Assembly (NCBI GenBank): GCA_038118725.1
Contig: JAYOIK010000004.1
Coordinates: 34,016 to 98,015, forward strand
Reading direction: 5' to 3'
From: JADHLJ01 sp038118725
GTDB lineage: Bacteria; Pseudomonadota; Alphaproteobacteria; Thalassobaculales; Thalassobaculaceae
Length of the DNA: 64,000 nt
Both the position numbers and the translations under genes were made by a program. A model generated the notes under the pieces. That model had not been told where the DNA came from and searched no databases. It saw nothing but the letters and a program-made list of their open reading frames with translations. Of the stretch, positions 1 to 8,651 are shown one piece after another (position 1 is the first letter of the stretch; every line of letters begins with the position of its first letter).

Positions 1-9
1 TAATCTTGG

Positions 10-1443
10 TCATTTTGTACGCTCTTCCTCAAGCATGGTCCGCAATTGGGCTTTCGCGATCTTTTCCAGGGTCGAGCGGGGAAAAGCCTCCATCACGCGG
101 AACTCGGCGGGGACCTTGAAGTCCGCGAGCTTTGCCTCGCAAGCCGCGCGGGCTCGATCGAGGATGCCACTGTCCACCGCGCCCGGTCCGCCATGCACCA
201 GCATTAGGGCAACCGGTTCCTCGTCCAGCATCTTGTGCTTGCGGGCGACCACCGCGACCTCGGCGACTTCCGGTAGTTCCATGATCACGCGCTCGATCTC
301 GGCGGCGGCGACGTTTTCCCCGCCGATCTTCAGCATGTCCTTGTCGCGTCCGGAAAAGCTGATGAAGCCGTCCTCGTGCAGGGTCACCTGGTCGCCGGTA
401 ATGAACCAACCGGCGTCGTCATAGGCGTCGTTGGTGGCCTCGGGATTGTCCAGATATTCCTTGAACAGGGACACGCCGCGGGTTCCGAGGATCTTGAGAT
501 GCCCGGTCTCTCCCGGCTCGACCGGCGAGCCGTCATCGCGCTGGATCGAAACACCGTATTCCGGCGCGGGCTTGCCGATCGCGAGCGGTCTGTTGTCGAG
601 ATGGTGGTGGCCGACGATGCCGTGGGTGATGGTCTCCGTCATGCCCCACCAGCCCATGGTCTTGACCCCAAACCTTTGATCCTGGGGCGGGGAGCACATG
701 CCGTTGCCCCAGAGCCGGTAAAAATGCCGCTCCGGCGGCTCGGTCTCGGCGATCGCGTTGAGGCAGAACCAGATCATCGAGGTCCAGGTGCACTTGTATC
801 TGACCGAAAGATCCCAGAACCGGCTGGTCGACCAGCGTGGCAGCAGCACCGCCGTGGCGCCCGCCCAAAGCGCGGCGAGAACCGAATAGGCCTGGGCATT
901 GGTGTGGAACAGCGGCAGGTAGACCAGATGCACGTCCTCCGCGCGCAGATCCTCGTGCTCGGCATTGACCCGCGCGCCCCAAAGCGCGTTCGCATGGGTC
1001 CAGACCACGCCCTTGGGCCGTGACGTGGTGCCGGAAGTGTACTGAATGCCCACCGGGGCCATCGGGTCCGCCGGTCGCGGCGGTACCGTGGCGGGATCAC
1101 CGAATAGAGCGTCGAACGCCTCCGCCGGACCCGGTCGCCGGCCGCTCGGGGCGGGCAGGCCCGCGTCGTGATCGGTCACCGCCAACCAGCAATTCGGCGG
1201 CACGCAACTCGCGACGAGATCGGCGAAGGCCGGTTGAGTGATCGCGCCGCGCACCCGGGCATGTTCGGCGAAATAGGTTAGCTCATCCGCCGAGGAGCGG
1301 GCATTGGTTGTTACCCCCACCGCGCCGATTCGCGCGCAGGCATACCAGGCGAGCAGGAGTTCCGGGCAGTTGTCGAGATGGATCAGCACCCTGTCGCCCT
1401 GGGTAATACCGCTCGCCAGCAGGCCCGCCGCGAGGCGCTCCAC
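10..1443 (-). CDS. Acyl-CoA ligase (AMP-forming), open frame lacking its N-terminus
   Basis: Class I adenylate-forming enzyme that would activate a carboxylic acid to its acyl-adenylate and then the CoA thioester. The P-loop-like A3 motif YTSGTTSRPKG lies near residues 135-145, followed by GWWGMTE (A5), AGWFITGD (A7) and GGENVAAAEIE before the C-terminal lid. The overall look recalls CaiC-type carnitine/crotonobetaine ligases, but the substrate cannot be read from sequence. The 477-residue frame begins at a GTG inside the conserved N-terminal domain. Family members are about 510-550 residues, and the missing part is encoded just upstream in another frame, interrupted at a run of seven A (1566-1572). 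The gene stands alone, divergent from the MFS gene at 1773. Confidence 0.85.
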   Translation of the reverse strand: MERLAAGLLASGITQGDRVLIHLDNCPELLLAWYACARIGAVGVTTNARSSADELTYFAEHARVRGAITQPAFADLVASCVPPNCWLAVTDHDAGLPAPSGRRPGPAEAFDALFGDPATVPPRPADPMAPVGIQYTSGTTSRPKGVVWTHANALWGARVNAEHEDLRAEDVHLVYLPLFHTNAQAYSVLAALWAGATAVLLPRWSTSRFWDLSVRYKCTWTSMIWFCLNAIAETEPPERHFYRLWGNGMCSPPQDQRFGVKTMGWWGMTETITHGIVGHHHLDNRPLAIGKPAPEYGVSIQRDDGSPVEPGETGHLKILGTRGVSLFKEYLDNPEATNDAYDDAGWFITGDQVTLHEDGFISFSGRDKDMLKIGGENVAAAEIERVIMELPEVAEVAVVARKHKMLDEEPVALMLVHGGPGAVDSGILDRARAACEAKLADFKVPAEFRVMEAFPRSTLEKIAKAQLRTMLEEERTK

Positions 1444-1604
1444 GTCTCGAGCGAAAACGCCATAAGTCCAGGTTTTCGGCGCGTCATCGAAGGGGTGCCA
1501 GATCAGAAACGGATGGTCGGCGCGGTTTCGGGCCCGTTCGGCGAGGAGGCCGGGAATATCTTGGGAAAAAAAGGATGGAAGATCGGGATTTCCGGCGTCG
1601 CCAT
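1444..1604 (-). pseudogene. Out-of-frame N-terminal coding segment of the acyl-CoA ligase
   Basis: On the minus strand an ATG at 1604 opens a frame encoding MATPEIPIFHPFF. Past the T7 tract (A7 on the plus strand, 1566-1572) the frame that joins the ligase reads SQDIPGLLAERARNRADHPF and runs straight into VERLAAGLLA, a normal start for this family. One extra T in the tract would restore a protein of about 531 residues. The break may be a sequencing or assembly error, a real mutation, or slippage. Confidence 0.7.
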
Positions 1605-1772
1605 ATCGGGATCTCTTATTGGTGTGGGGTGAGTGGGCTGATTATGATCAGCCCGAGACGATAGTGGCTAGCGGAAACTCCGCCCTCGGAACCCAATGCA
1701 CTCCCGGGAAAGATCGATGAAAATGAAACCAAGGGAGACCGGTGGAGCTCGCGGCGCCTGGCAATTCCTCCG

Positions 1773-2993
1773 ATGACCGGTCCTTCCACGAAAGTCCTGA
1801 CCATCATCCTGGGCGCCATCGCGGCGCTTGGGGCGGCGGCCATCGACATGTATCTGCCGAGCCTGCCCCGGATCGATATGGAGCTCGCCTCCGGCGCCGG
1901 CGAGGCGCAACTTACGCTCGGCGCGTTTCTGATCGGTCTCGGCGTTGGGCAAGTGTTCCACGGCGCGGTGTCCGACGCCTATGGCCGGCGCTGGGTGCTG
2001 ATTGGCGGAACCGTGCTTTATTGTCTGGCGAGCCTTGGGTGCCTCACCGCCTCGGATATCAACGAGTTGATCGTCTGGCGTTTCGTACAGGCCCTCGGCG
2101 CGGCGTCCGGCAGCGTGATTTCCCGCGCTATCGTGCGGGATCTTTACAGCATCAACGAGGGCGCGCGGGCACAGTCCTTCATCAACATGGCGTTTCTGGT
2201 CACGCCGCTTCTGGCGCCGAATGTCGGTGGCTATCTCCTCGCCTGGTTCGGCTGGCGGGCGATTTTCCTGGTACTCTGCCTGTTCGGGGTGGCGTGCCTG
2301 TTGGCGATCATTGTCCGGGTGCCGGAATCGCTTCCCGTTGATCGCCGCTCACCCTTGGCACCGGGCGCGCTGATCCGCGGATTCGGGCAAATACTGACGC
2401 ACCGCCAGACCTTGGGATGCCTGTTCGCGGCCGCCACGTCCTTTGGTTGCATGTTTACCTATTTCGCCGCCTCGCCCTTTGTTTACATCACCGTTCACGA
2501 GGTGCCGGAACAGCATTACGGCTTGCTGTTCGGGTTGAACGTCGTTGGGATCATCGCGACCAATTTCATCAACGCGCGCCTGGTCGTTAAAATAGGCGCG
2601 ATCCGCATGATGTGGATCGGCTGCGCGATCTGCGCCGCCGGCAGCCTGGGCTTGCTTGTGACGACGCAGCTGGATGTCGGCGGCTTGCCGGGAATTGTGA
2701 TCCCGTTGTTCTTTGTTGTCTCCAGCCTCGGCTTCATCGGCGCCAACGCGCTCGCCGGCGCGATGGAGCCGTTCCCGAAACTAGCGGCGACGACGGCATC
2801 GATGCTCGGCTTCTCGCGAATGATCCTGGGGGCCGCCGCGGGGGGGCTGATCACGATAATGCACGACGGAACCGCCAAACCGATGGGATTGGTGATCTGC
2901 GGTCTCGGCGTGTTGAGCCTGGTATCCTGTTTGCTTTTGAGGGGCGGCGGCGCGCGCCATGAATCAGAGAGTGGTGGGGAAGATCCGAAGTAA
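1773..2993 (+). CDS. MFS transporter, Bcr/CflA drug-resistance type
   Basis: A 406-residue inner-membrane major facilitator with about 12 hydrophobic segments. The first loop after TM2 carries the MFS motif A-like stretch GAVSDAYGRRW, and early residues AIDMYLPSLPRI match Bcr/CflA exporters, which expel drugs or small metabolites by proton antiport. The stop codon overlaps the ATG of the following TPR/OGT gene by one base (TAATG), so the two are probably translationally coupled. The start is the only ATG before TM1, though its ribosome-binding site is weak. The natural substrate is unknown. Confidence 0.88.
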   Translation: MTGPSTKVLTIILGAIAALGAAAIDMYLPSLPRIDMELASGAGEAQLTLGAFLIGLGVGQVFHGAVSDAYGRRWVLIGGTVLYCLASLGCLTASDINELIVWRFVQALGAASGSVISRAIVRDLYSINEGARAQSFINMAFLVTPLLAPNVGGYLLAWFGWRAIFLVLCLFGVACLLAIIVRVPESLPVDRRSPLAPGALIRGFGQILTHRQTLGCLFAAATSFGCMFTYFAASPFVYITVHEVPEQHYGLLFGLNVVGIIATNFINARLVVKIGAIRMMWIGCAICAAGSLGLLVTTQLDVGGLPGIVIPLFFVVSSLGFIGANALAGAMEPFPKLAATTASMLGFSRMILGAAAGGLITIMHDGTAKPMGLVICGLGVLSLVSCLLLRGGGARHESESGGEDPK

Positions 2994-5548
2994 TGAATGC
3001 CCAGGAGCTCATCGATGCCGCGCTAGCTCGTCACCGGGACGGCGCGCTTGACGATGCCCTGGCTCTATACCGACAAGCGCTGGACGTCTCGGGTGGGCAC
3101 CCCGTGGCGGCGAATCTTCTGGCCGTCGCGTTGGACGAACATGGCGGTGGAGATGAAGCCCGAGCCGTGCTCGACAAGGCGCTGGACGGCTTTCCGCGCG
3201 AGGCGGTCGAGGGTTTCGAGCCGGCGCTCAACCTCGCCCGGCTGTATCTGCGCGATGGGAACCTCGAGGCGGCGATCGACCCGCTGAGCCGCGCCGCGGC
3301 GCTGGAGCCTCGTCTCGATGTCGAGGGAGCCGAGGCGCGAGGAATGCTGTTTCAAGTCGCGCTGCGCCTTACCCGTGTCGACCTGGCGGAGATCGCGGCG
3401 CGGGCATTTTTGCTCGACGCGACGGGAACCCAGCTTTGCGCGCGGGCCATCGATATCGCGGCTCGCGAGGCTCCGGAGATCGCGCGGGCCATGGCCGCGC
3501 TGGCCGCGTCGGAAAGGCCTCTGGAGCCGGCCTTTTTGGTTCAATACGGCAATAGTCTGGCCGGCTCGGGCGATGCCGGAGAAGCGGAGGCGTGGTTTCA
3601 GCGCGCGCTCGTGGTCGCGCCGGGCTTCGCGGTCGCCGAGAACAATCTGGCCAATACCCTGACCACGCGCGGCGAACCCGGAGCCGCGCGGCGTGGTTAT
3701 CGACGCGCGGTGATCTCTGGCGCGCCCTATGCGGACGCGGAGGCCAATCTCGCCCGATTGCTGACACGTCAGGGGGACTTGGTCACGGCCGAACACCATG
3801 CGCGGCGGGCCATCGAGATCGCCCCGAGTACCGCCGGTCACCGCGAAGCGTTGGGCTTGCTGGACTTGGCGAAGGGTGATTTCGCGGCGGCGGCCCGACA
3901 TTTCGAATCCTCGGTGCTTCTCGATCCCAGCCATGCCTCGGGCTGGAGCAATCTCGGCGGCGCCATCAAACCGTCCGGAGACGCGGCGCGGACGTTGACC
4001 GCCTTGGGTCGCGCCGTCACGGTGGCGCCGAGTTTGGTCGAGGCACACCGAAACATCGGCGTGCAACGCGTGGATCTCGCCGATATGACCGGCGCGCGCG
4101 CCGCCTACCAAACCGCCTTGACCTTGACGCCCGGGGATACCGGCCTCGTCTTCAAGGCGGCGATGACCTTCAACACCCTGCCCGTCGGCGATAACGAGAT
4201 CGACACGATCCGGGAGGCGATCACGAGGGATCTAACGGCGCTTCGCCTGGCCGGCGGCGTAATCGGCGATCCGATGGCCGAGGTCGGTCTGCCGAATTTT
4301 TATCTCGCCTATCACGGACGGAACGATCGCGACATTCAAGCGTTGATCGCCGAGGCCTATCTCGCGCTTTGCCCGTCCCTTGCCTGGAGCGCGCCACATT
4401 GCGGGATCTCCAGACCCGTCACGTCGGGCGGAAAGATTAAAATCGGCTTCTTCTCGGTCTTTCTGCACGAGCATTCGATCCGCTACATCGCCGAGGGGGT
4501 GATCCAGACGCTGGACCGCGAGTTGTTCGATGTCACGGTGTTCGGCACGCAAGATGAAACGAACGTTTCGGTGTTCGGCGAGACCTCGGAGGCCAACCGC
4601 TATGTGAAGGTCCCAAACCGGCTCGCGGCGGCGCGCTCGATCATCGCCGAGGCCGGGCTCGATATTCTGGTTTATTGCGACATCGGCATGGAACCCTTGT
4701 CCTACTATCTCGGCTTCGCGCGGCTGGCGCCGGTGCAATGTGTGCTGCAGGGGCATCCGGTGACCACCGGTATCCCGAATATCGACTATTTCATCTCCAG
4801 CGCCTGGCAGGAACCTGTGGATTTCAGCGACCATTACACCGAGGCCTGCGTCCGACTATCGGATGTCGCGTTTTACTATCTGCAAGAGCCGAGCGCGAAG
4901 GCCGGCACGCGTGCCGAATTCGGTCTGCCGGACGACAAGCGGCTCTATTTTTGCCCGCAAACCCTGTTCAAGTTTCATCCCCATTTCGACGCCATGCTCG
5001 GCGGTATTCTGCATCGTGATCCCGATGGGCTGGTGCTGTTGCTGCGGGATCGCTCGGAACATCGCACACGCCAGTTGCAAGAGCGGATGCACGGGATCCT
5101 CGGCGCGGACGCGAACCGGGTTGTCTGGCTGGATCGCATGCCGCGAGAGCGTTTCTATACCCTGCTCACATTGTGTGACGTGATCCTCGACACGCCCTAT
5201 TTCAGTGGCGGAAACACGACGATCCAATCCCTCGCGCTCGGGCTTCCGACGGTTACCTTCGCGAGTCCGCATGTCCGGGGTCGGATCACCATGGGTTGGA
5301 TGCGCATCCTCGAAACCATGGAGCTGATCGCGCGTGACGCCGACGACTATGCTGACATCGCGGTGTCGGTGGCGTGTGATATGGGGTTTCGCGAAAGTGT
5401 TCAACGGAGGTTGCGAGCTAATGCGCCGAAGCTGTTTCGGCGCGCCGCCGTGACCCGAGAACATGAGCGCTTTTTCATTGCCGCGGTCGACGCCGCCCGG
5501 GCCGGACGCGGCAAAATCGATTGGGGAGCGGAGGGGACCGGGACATGA
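2993..5548 (+). CDS. TPR-repeat O-GlcNAc-transferase-like protein (SPINDLY/OGT family)
   Basis: An 851-residue protein. Residues about 1-400 are degenerate TPR repeats (for example GNSLAGSGDAGEAEAWFQRA, then NNLANTLTTRGEPGAARRGY). From about residue 480 it becomes the Glyco_transf_41 catalytic region of O-linked GlcNAc transferases: KIKIGFFSVFLHEHSIRYIA, GHPVTTGIPNIDYF near 590, and GLPTVTFASPHVRGRI near the C-terminus. Family members transfer a sugar from a nucleotide-sugar to protein Ser/Thr; bacterial homologues have few known targets. It overlaps the upstream MFS gene by 1 base and the downstream glycosylase gene by 4 bases (ATGA), so the three form a tight operon. There is no signal peptide, so it is cytoplasmic. 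Confidence 0.9.
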   Translation: MNAQELIDAALARHRDGALDDALALYRQALDVSGGHPVAANLLAVALDEHGGGDEARAVLDKALDGFPREAVEGFEPALNLARLYLRDGNLEAAIDPLSRAAALEPRLDVEGAEARGMLFQVALRLTRVDLAEIAARAFLLDATGTQLCARAIDIAAREAPEIARAMAALAASERPLEPAFLVQYGNSLAGSGDAGEAEAWFQRALVVAPGFAVAENNLANTLTTRGEPGAARRGYRRAVISGAPYADAEANLARLLTRQGDLVTAEHHARRAIEIAPSTAGHREALGLLDLAKGDFAAAARHFESSVLLDPSHASGWSNLGGAIKPSGDAARTLTALGRAVTVAPSLVEAHRNIGVQRVDLADMTGARAAYQTALTLTPGDTGLVFKAAMTFNTLPVGDNEIDTIREAITRDLTALRLAGGVIGDPMAEVGLPNFYLAYHGRNDRDIQALIAEAYLALCPSLAWSAPHCGISRPVTSGGKIKIGFFSVFLHEHSIRYIAEGVIQTLDRELFDVTVFGTQDETNVSVFGETSEANRYVKVPNRLAAARSIIAEAGLDILVYCDIGMEPLSYYLGFARLAPVQCVLQGHPVTTGIPNIDYFISSAWQEPVDFSDHYTEACVRLSDVAFYYLQEPSAKAGTRAEFGLPDDKRLYFCPQTLFKFHPHFDAMLGGILHRDPDGLVLLLRDRSEHRTRQLQERMHGILGADANRVVWLDRMPRERFYTLLTLCDVILDTPYFSGGNTTIQSLALGLPTVTFASPHVRGRITMGWMRILETMELIARDADDYADIAVSVACDMGFRESVQRRLRANAPKLFRRAAVTREHERFFIAAVDAARAGRGKIDWGAEGTGT

Positions 5549-6768
5549 CCGACCGACTTTCCAACGCCGACGCGCGGCGCTTGTTTCTTTGGCTGCACGG
5601 GCTCTCCGACCTTGGCGGCGCGCCTCTCAGACGAGCCGATGTCGCGGCTCTCGTGGAGCGGATCGGTTTCGTGCAGATCGACAGCATCCGCACCGTCGAG
5701 CGCGCCCATCACCACATCCTGTTTTCCCGCGCCGGCGCCTATAAGCCTGCTTGGCTGGATCACCATGTCGAGCGCGAGCGGACCCTGTTCGAGAACTGGA
5801 CGCACGACGCCTCGATCATTCCGGCGAAGTTCTTCCCCTATTGGAAACCGCGCTTCGAAAAGGCGCGGGGCCAGATCATGTCGCGCCAATGGTGGCGCGA
5901 GCGGGTCGGCGAGGACCCGGAGAAAACCTGCGCCCGGGTGCTGGACTATGTCGCGGAGAACGGACCGGTGATGGCGCGAGAGCTGAAGGCCGAAAACCCA
6001 GAGCCGCCGCCGGACATGGATCCGACAAACACGGCGTGGTGGGGCTGGCATCCGTCCAAGGCGGCGCTGGTCTTTCTCTGGCGCACCGGACAGCTCTCGG
6101 TGACCCGGCGCGAGGGGTTTCAGAAGGTCTACGATCTGACGGAACGCGTGGTTCCGGCCGAATATCGCGAACACGAGCCGACGGAAGCCGAGTTCCTGGA
6201 TTGGACCTGCGGCCAGGCCCTTGATCGCGTCGGCTTCGCCAGCCATTCCGAAATCGCGCGGTATTGGGAAGCGATCAATCCCGCCACCGCCAAGACCTGG
6301 TGCGAGGGGGCGGGCCGAAACCGGATGCGCGCGATCGAGGTCGAAGGCATCGGCGGCGAGATCCGTGACATGTATGTCCGGCCGGATATCGAGGAACTGT
6401 TGGCCGCGGCGCCCGAGGCCCCGCCCCGGGTGCGCTTCCTCTCTCCGTTCGATCCAATCGTCCGTGACCGTAAGCGGGCGGAATGGCTCTTCGGGTTCGA
6501 CTTTCGGATCGAGATCTACGTGCCCGCCGCCCAGCGCAAATACGGCTACTATGTCTATCCGATGCTGGAGCGGGATCGGCTGATCGGGCGGATCGAGATC
6601 AAGGCCGATCGCGATGCCGGAACGCTGGACGTCATCGGCTTGTGGTTGGAGCCCAAGATACGCATGAGCAAGCCGCGCCAGAGCCGGATCGATGCCGAGT
6701 TGGAGCGCTGGCGGCGTTATCTCGGGCTTGATCGGGTGGTTTGGCGAGAATCCGTATCGGTCCTTTAG
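5545..6768 (+). CDS. AlkX/YcaQ-type winged-helix DNA glycosylase
   Basis: A 407-residue HTH_42-family protein, matching the roughly 410 residues of E. coli YcaQ (AlkX), which unhooks interstrand crosslinks by excising alkylated bases. Near the N-terminus it has GFVQIDSI, with Q44-I45-D46 fitting the Q-hydrophobic-D catalytic motif of the AlkX branch (AlkZ enzymes carry QxQ). Later signatures include FLSPFDPIVRDR and YYVYPMLERDRLIGRI, shared across the family. I chose the ATG at 5545, which overlaps the OGT stop as ATGA, over a TTG 24 bases upstream. Its place behind an exporter and a glycosyltransferase could mean resistance to a DNA-damaging natural product, but no biosynthetic genes are nearby. 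Confidence 0.85.
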   Translation: MTDRLSNADARRLFLWLHGLSDLGGAPLRRADVAALVERIGFVQIDSIRTVERAHHHILFSRAGAYKPAWLDHHVERERTLFENWTHDASIIPAKFFPYWKPRFEKARGQIMSRQWWRERVGEDPEKTCARVLDYVAENGPVMARELKAENPEPPPDMDPTNTAWWGWHPSKAALVFLWRTGQLSVTRREGFQKVYDLTERVVPAEYREHEPTEAEFLDWTCGQALDRVGFASHSEIARYWEAINPATAKTWCEGAGRNRMRAIEVEGIGGEIRDMYVRPDIEELLAAAPEAPPRVRFLSPFDPIVRDRKRAEWLFGFDFRIEIYVPAAQRKYGYYVYPMLERDRLIGRIEIKADRDAGTLDVIGLWLEPKIRMSKPRQSRIDAELERWRRYLGLDRVVWRESVSVL

Positions 6769-6858
6769 GTATCGATTTTCCGCTTTTCCCCAAGGCCGAT
6801 TTTTGGTTCCTTCCTGGCCGGGAACCGTTGGGCGCGGGATCGCCAGGAGGATGTGGAA

Positions 6859-7695
6859 ATGACCGAAGCCGGAGACCAGACGCCGACGGGCATCCGCGCG
6901 CGGGCGCGGGCTTTGGTGACGTATTCCACGACTCAGCGGTCGATCACCGGCCTGATCATGGTCAACGCCGTTATCCTGGCGATGGAAACCAGCCCCGCGA
7001 TCATGGAGCGCGCCGGCGAGGCACTCATTCTCGCCGATAAATGCATTCTCGCGGTTTTCGTCGCCGAGATGATCTTGAAACTGGTGGCCTTCGGACGCGG
7101 CTTCTTCCGCGATCCCTGGAACCTGTTCGACGCCATGGTCATCGGCATCGCGCTGGTGCCGGCGACGGAGTCGCTGTCGGTGCTCCGGGCTCTGCGTATC
7201 CTGCGCGTGTTGCGGCTGATTTCAGCCGTCCCCTCGCTGAGGCGAGTTGTCGGCGCGTTGCTGCACGCGGTGCCGGGCATGAGCTCGGTGGTGGCGCTGC
7301 TCTCGGTGATCTATTTCGTCTTCGCGGTCATGGCGACCAAGCTGTTCAGCGGCGCGTTCCCGCAATGGTTCGGCGACATCGGCGGCTCGGCCTATAGCTT
7401 GTTTCAGATCATGACCCTGGAAAGCTGGTCCATGGGCATCGTGCGTCCGGTGATGGAAGTCTATCCCCTGGCCTGGATCTTCTTCGTTCCGTTCATCCTG
7501 ATCACCTCCTTCGCGGTCTTGAACCTGTTCATCGGCATCATCGTCGACGCGATGCAGACCCACGCGCATTCCGACCCGAATCAGACGCCGGAACCGACCA
7601 TGACGGAACTGCGCGCGGAGATTCGCGCGCTCAGGGAGGAGGTCGGGCGGCTGAACGGAAAGCGCGACGGGTCGCCGGACGGCGAGAGCGGTTAG
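6859..7695 (+). CDS. Voltage-gated sodium channel, BacNav (NavAb/NaChBac) family
   Basis: A 278-residue single-domain ion channel that would form a homotetramer in the inner membrane. S1-S3 are followed by an S4 voltage sensor with arginines every third residue (LRALRILRVLRL). S5 and the pore helix lead to the selectivity filter TLESWSM (about residues 186-192), the sequence found in NavAb. S6 ends NLFIGIIVDAMQ, and a short C-terminal tail MTELRAEIRALREEV looks like the coiled-coil bundle of this family. The ATG at 6859 has an AGGAGG eight bases upstream, and is preferred over an in-frame GTG at 6853. Likely roles by family are Na+ entry for motility, pH or osmotic responses. It is transcribed with the glycosylase but separated by 90 bases. 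Confidence 0.93.
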   Translation: MTEAGDQTPTGIRARARALVTYSTTQRSITGLIMVNAVILAMETSPAIMERAGEALILADKCILAVFVAEMILKLVAFGRGFFRDPWNLFDAMVIGIALVPATESLSVLRALRILRVLRLISAVPSLRRVVGALLHAVPGMSSVVALLSVIYFVFAVMATKLFSGAFPQWFGDIGGSAYSLFQIMTLESWSMGIVRPVMEVYPLAWIFFVPFILITSFAVLNLFIGIIVDAMQTHAHSDPNQTPEPTMTELRAEIRALREEVGRLNGKRDGSPDGESG

Positions 7696-7716
7696 ACCCG
7701 CTCGGTGGACACCCGT

Positions 7717-8490
7717 TCAGTGCACATAGGCGAGGAAGCCGAAATCCACGTTCCGGCCGGGAATGGTGATCTGATTGAAACCCCGCCGCAGCGCGATCGA
7801 GGACGTGGTTCCGCCGGCCTTGCGCAGGGCCTCGTTGACCAGGGTCCCCGGCTCGCCGCTCAGATCATTGACGAAGAACAGGCTCTCCTGGCGCACGAAG
7901 CGGAAATGCGAGGCCTTGACCTGCTTGATCTTCGAGGCGTCGAACCAGAACCCGGTATCCGTGTGCTTGATCCTGGAACCCGCGCCGCCGTCGCCGACGA
8001 CGAAGGGAACCTTCGGGATCGCCAGCCGCTTGACACCGATATAGCGCTCCATCCGGCTACTGATCGGCTCCAGCGACAGGGTCGCGTGATATTCGCCCCG
8101 GGCCGGGCGGGCGGCCTGTAGATCGACGTAACTGTGCAGCGAGAACTCCCGGTTCTGATCCGCCAGCTTGCGGCAGACATTGCGGAAGAGATAGGTGATC
8201 AACTCCGCGCGCCCGAGTTCCTTGTCCAGCATCTCGCGGGGGAAGAACATGGTGAAGCAAGGCGCGCAGGCGATCGCGCTCGCGGTGCGCCGGGTGGCGT
8301 CGACGATGCTCATCTCGCCGAAGGGATCGCCCTCCTCGACATCGGCGAGCGATATGGTGGAGCCGTTCGGCCCGTCGGTGACGATCTCCACCCGGCCGGT
8401 CTGCAGAACGTAGAACCCGTCCGGCTCGTCGCCTTGCCGGAAAAGCGCGTCTCCCGGCTCGAACCGTCTGGTCTCGTATTCGATGGACAT
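7717..8490 (-). CDS. Cyclic-nucleotide-binding domain protein with FHA-like C-terminus
   Basis: A 257-residue soluble protein. Residues about 1-120 are a Crp-type cNMP-binding fold (FEPGDALFRQGDEPDGFYVL, then EGDPFGEMSIVDATRRTASA, where FGEMSI and the following R-T-A match the phosphate-binding cassette). No helix-turn-helix follows. Residues about 140-255 instead resemble a forkhead-associated beta-sandwich: a GD/R turn, VKASHFRFVRQES, then FVNDLSGEPGTLVNE and a late G-x-N. FHA domains bind phosphothreonine, so this may link a cyclic nucleotide signal to a phosphoprotein, but that is inference. The start at 8490 is preferred to an ATG 42 bases upstream because the CNB domain begins there. 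It is convergent with the sodium-channel gene. Confidence 0.75.
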   Translation of the reverse strand: MSIEYETRRFEPGDALFRQGDEPDGFYVLQTGRVEIVTDGPNGSTISLADVEEGDPFGEMSIVDATRRTASAIACAPCFTMFFPREMLDKELGRAELITYLFRNVCRKLADQNREFSLHSYVDLQAARPARGEYHATLSLEPISSRMERYIGVKRLAIPKVPFVVGDGGAGSRIKHTDTGFWFDASKIKQVKASHFRFVRQESLFFVNDLSGEPGTLVNEALRKAGGTTSSIALRRGFNQITIPGRNVDFGFLAYVH

Positions 8491-8651
8491 GGACCTCGCT
8501 ACCCGGAAAACGACCGCCCCGAAACTCCCCACCCAGAATAACAGGGGGGCCTCGCGATAGGGAAGGGGCGAACCGCCCTTCTTGCCCCACGCTTCTTGCT
8601 CCCCCCGGCGGGATCTGTATCGTTGCGGAACCGTTATGGGAGGAACCCCGG

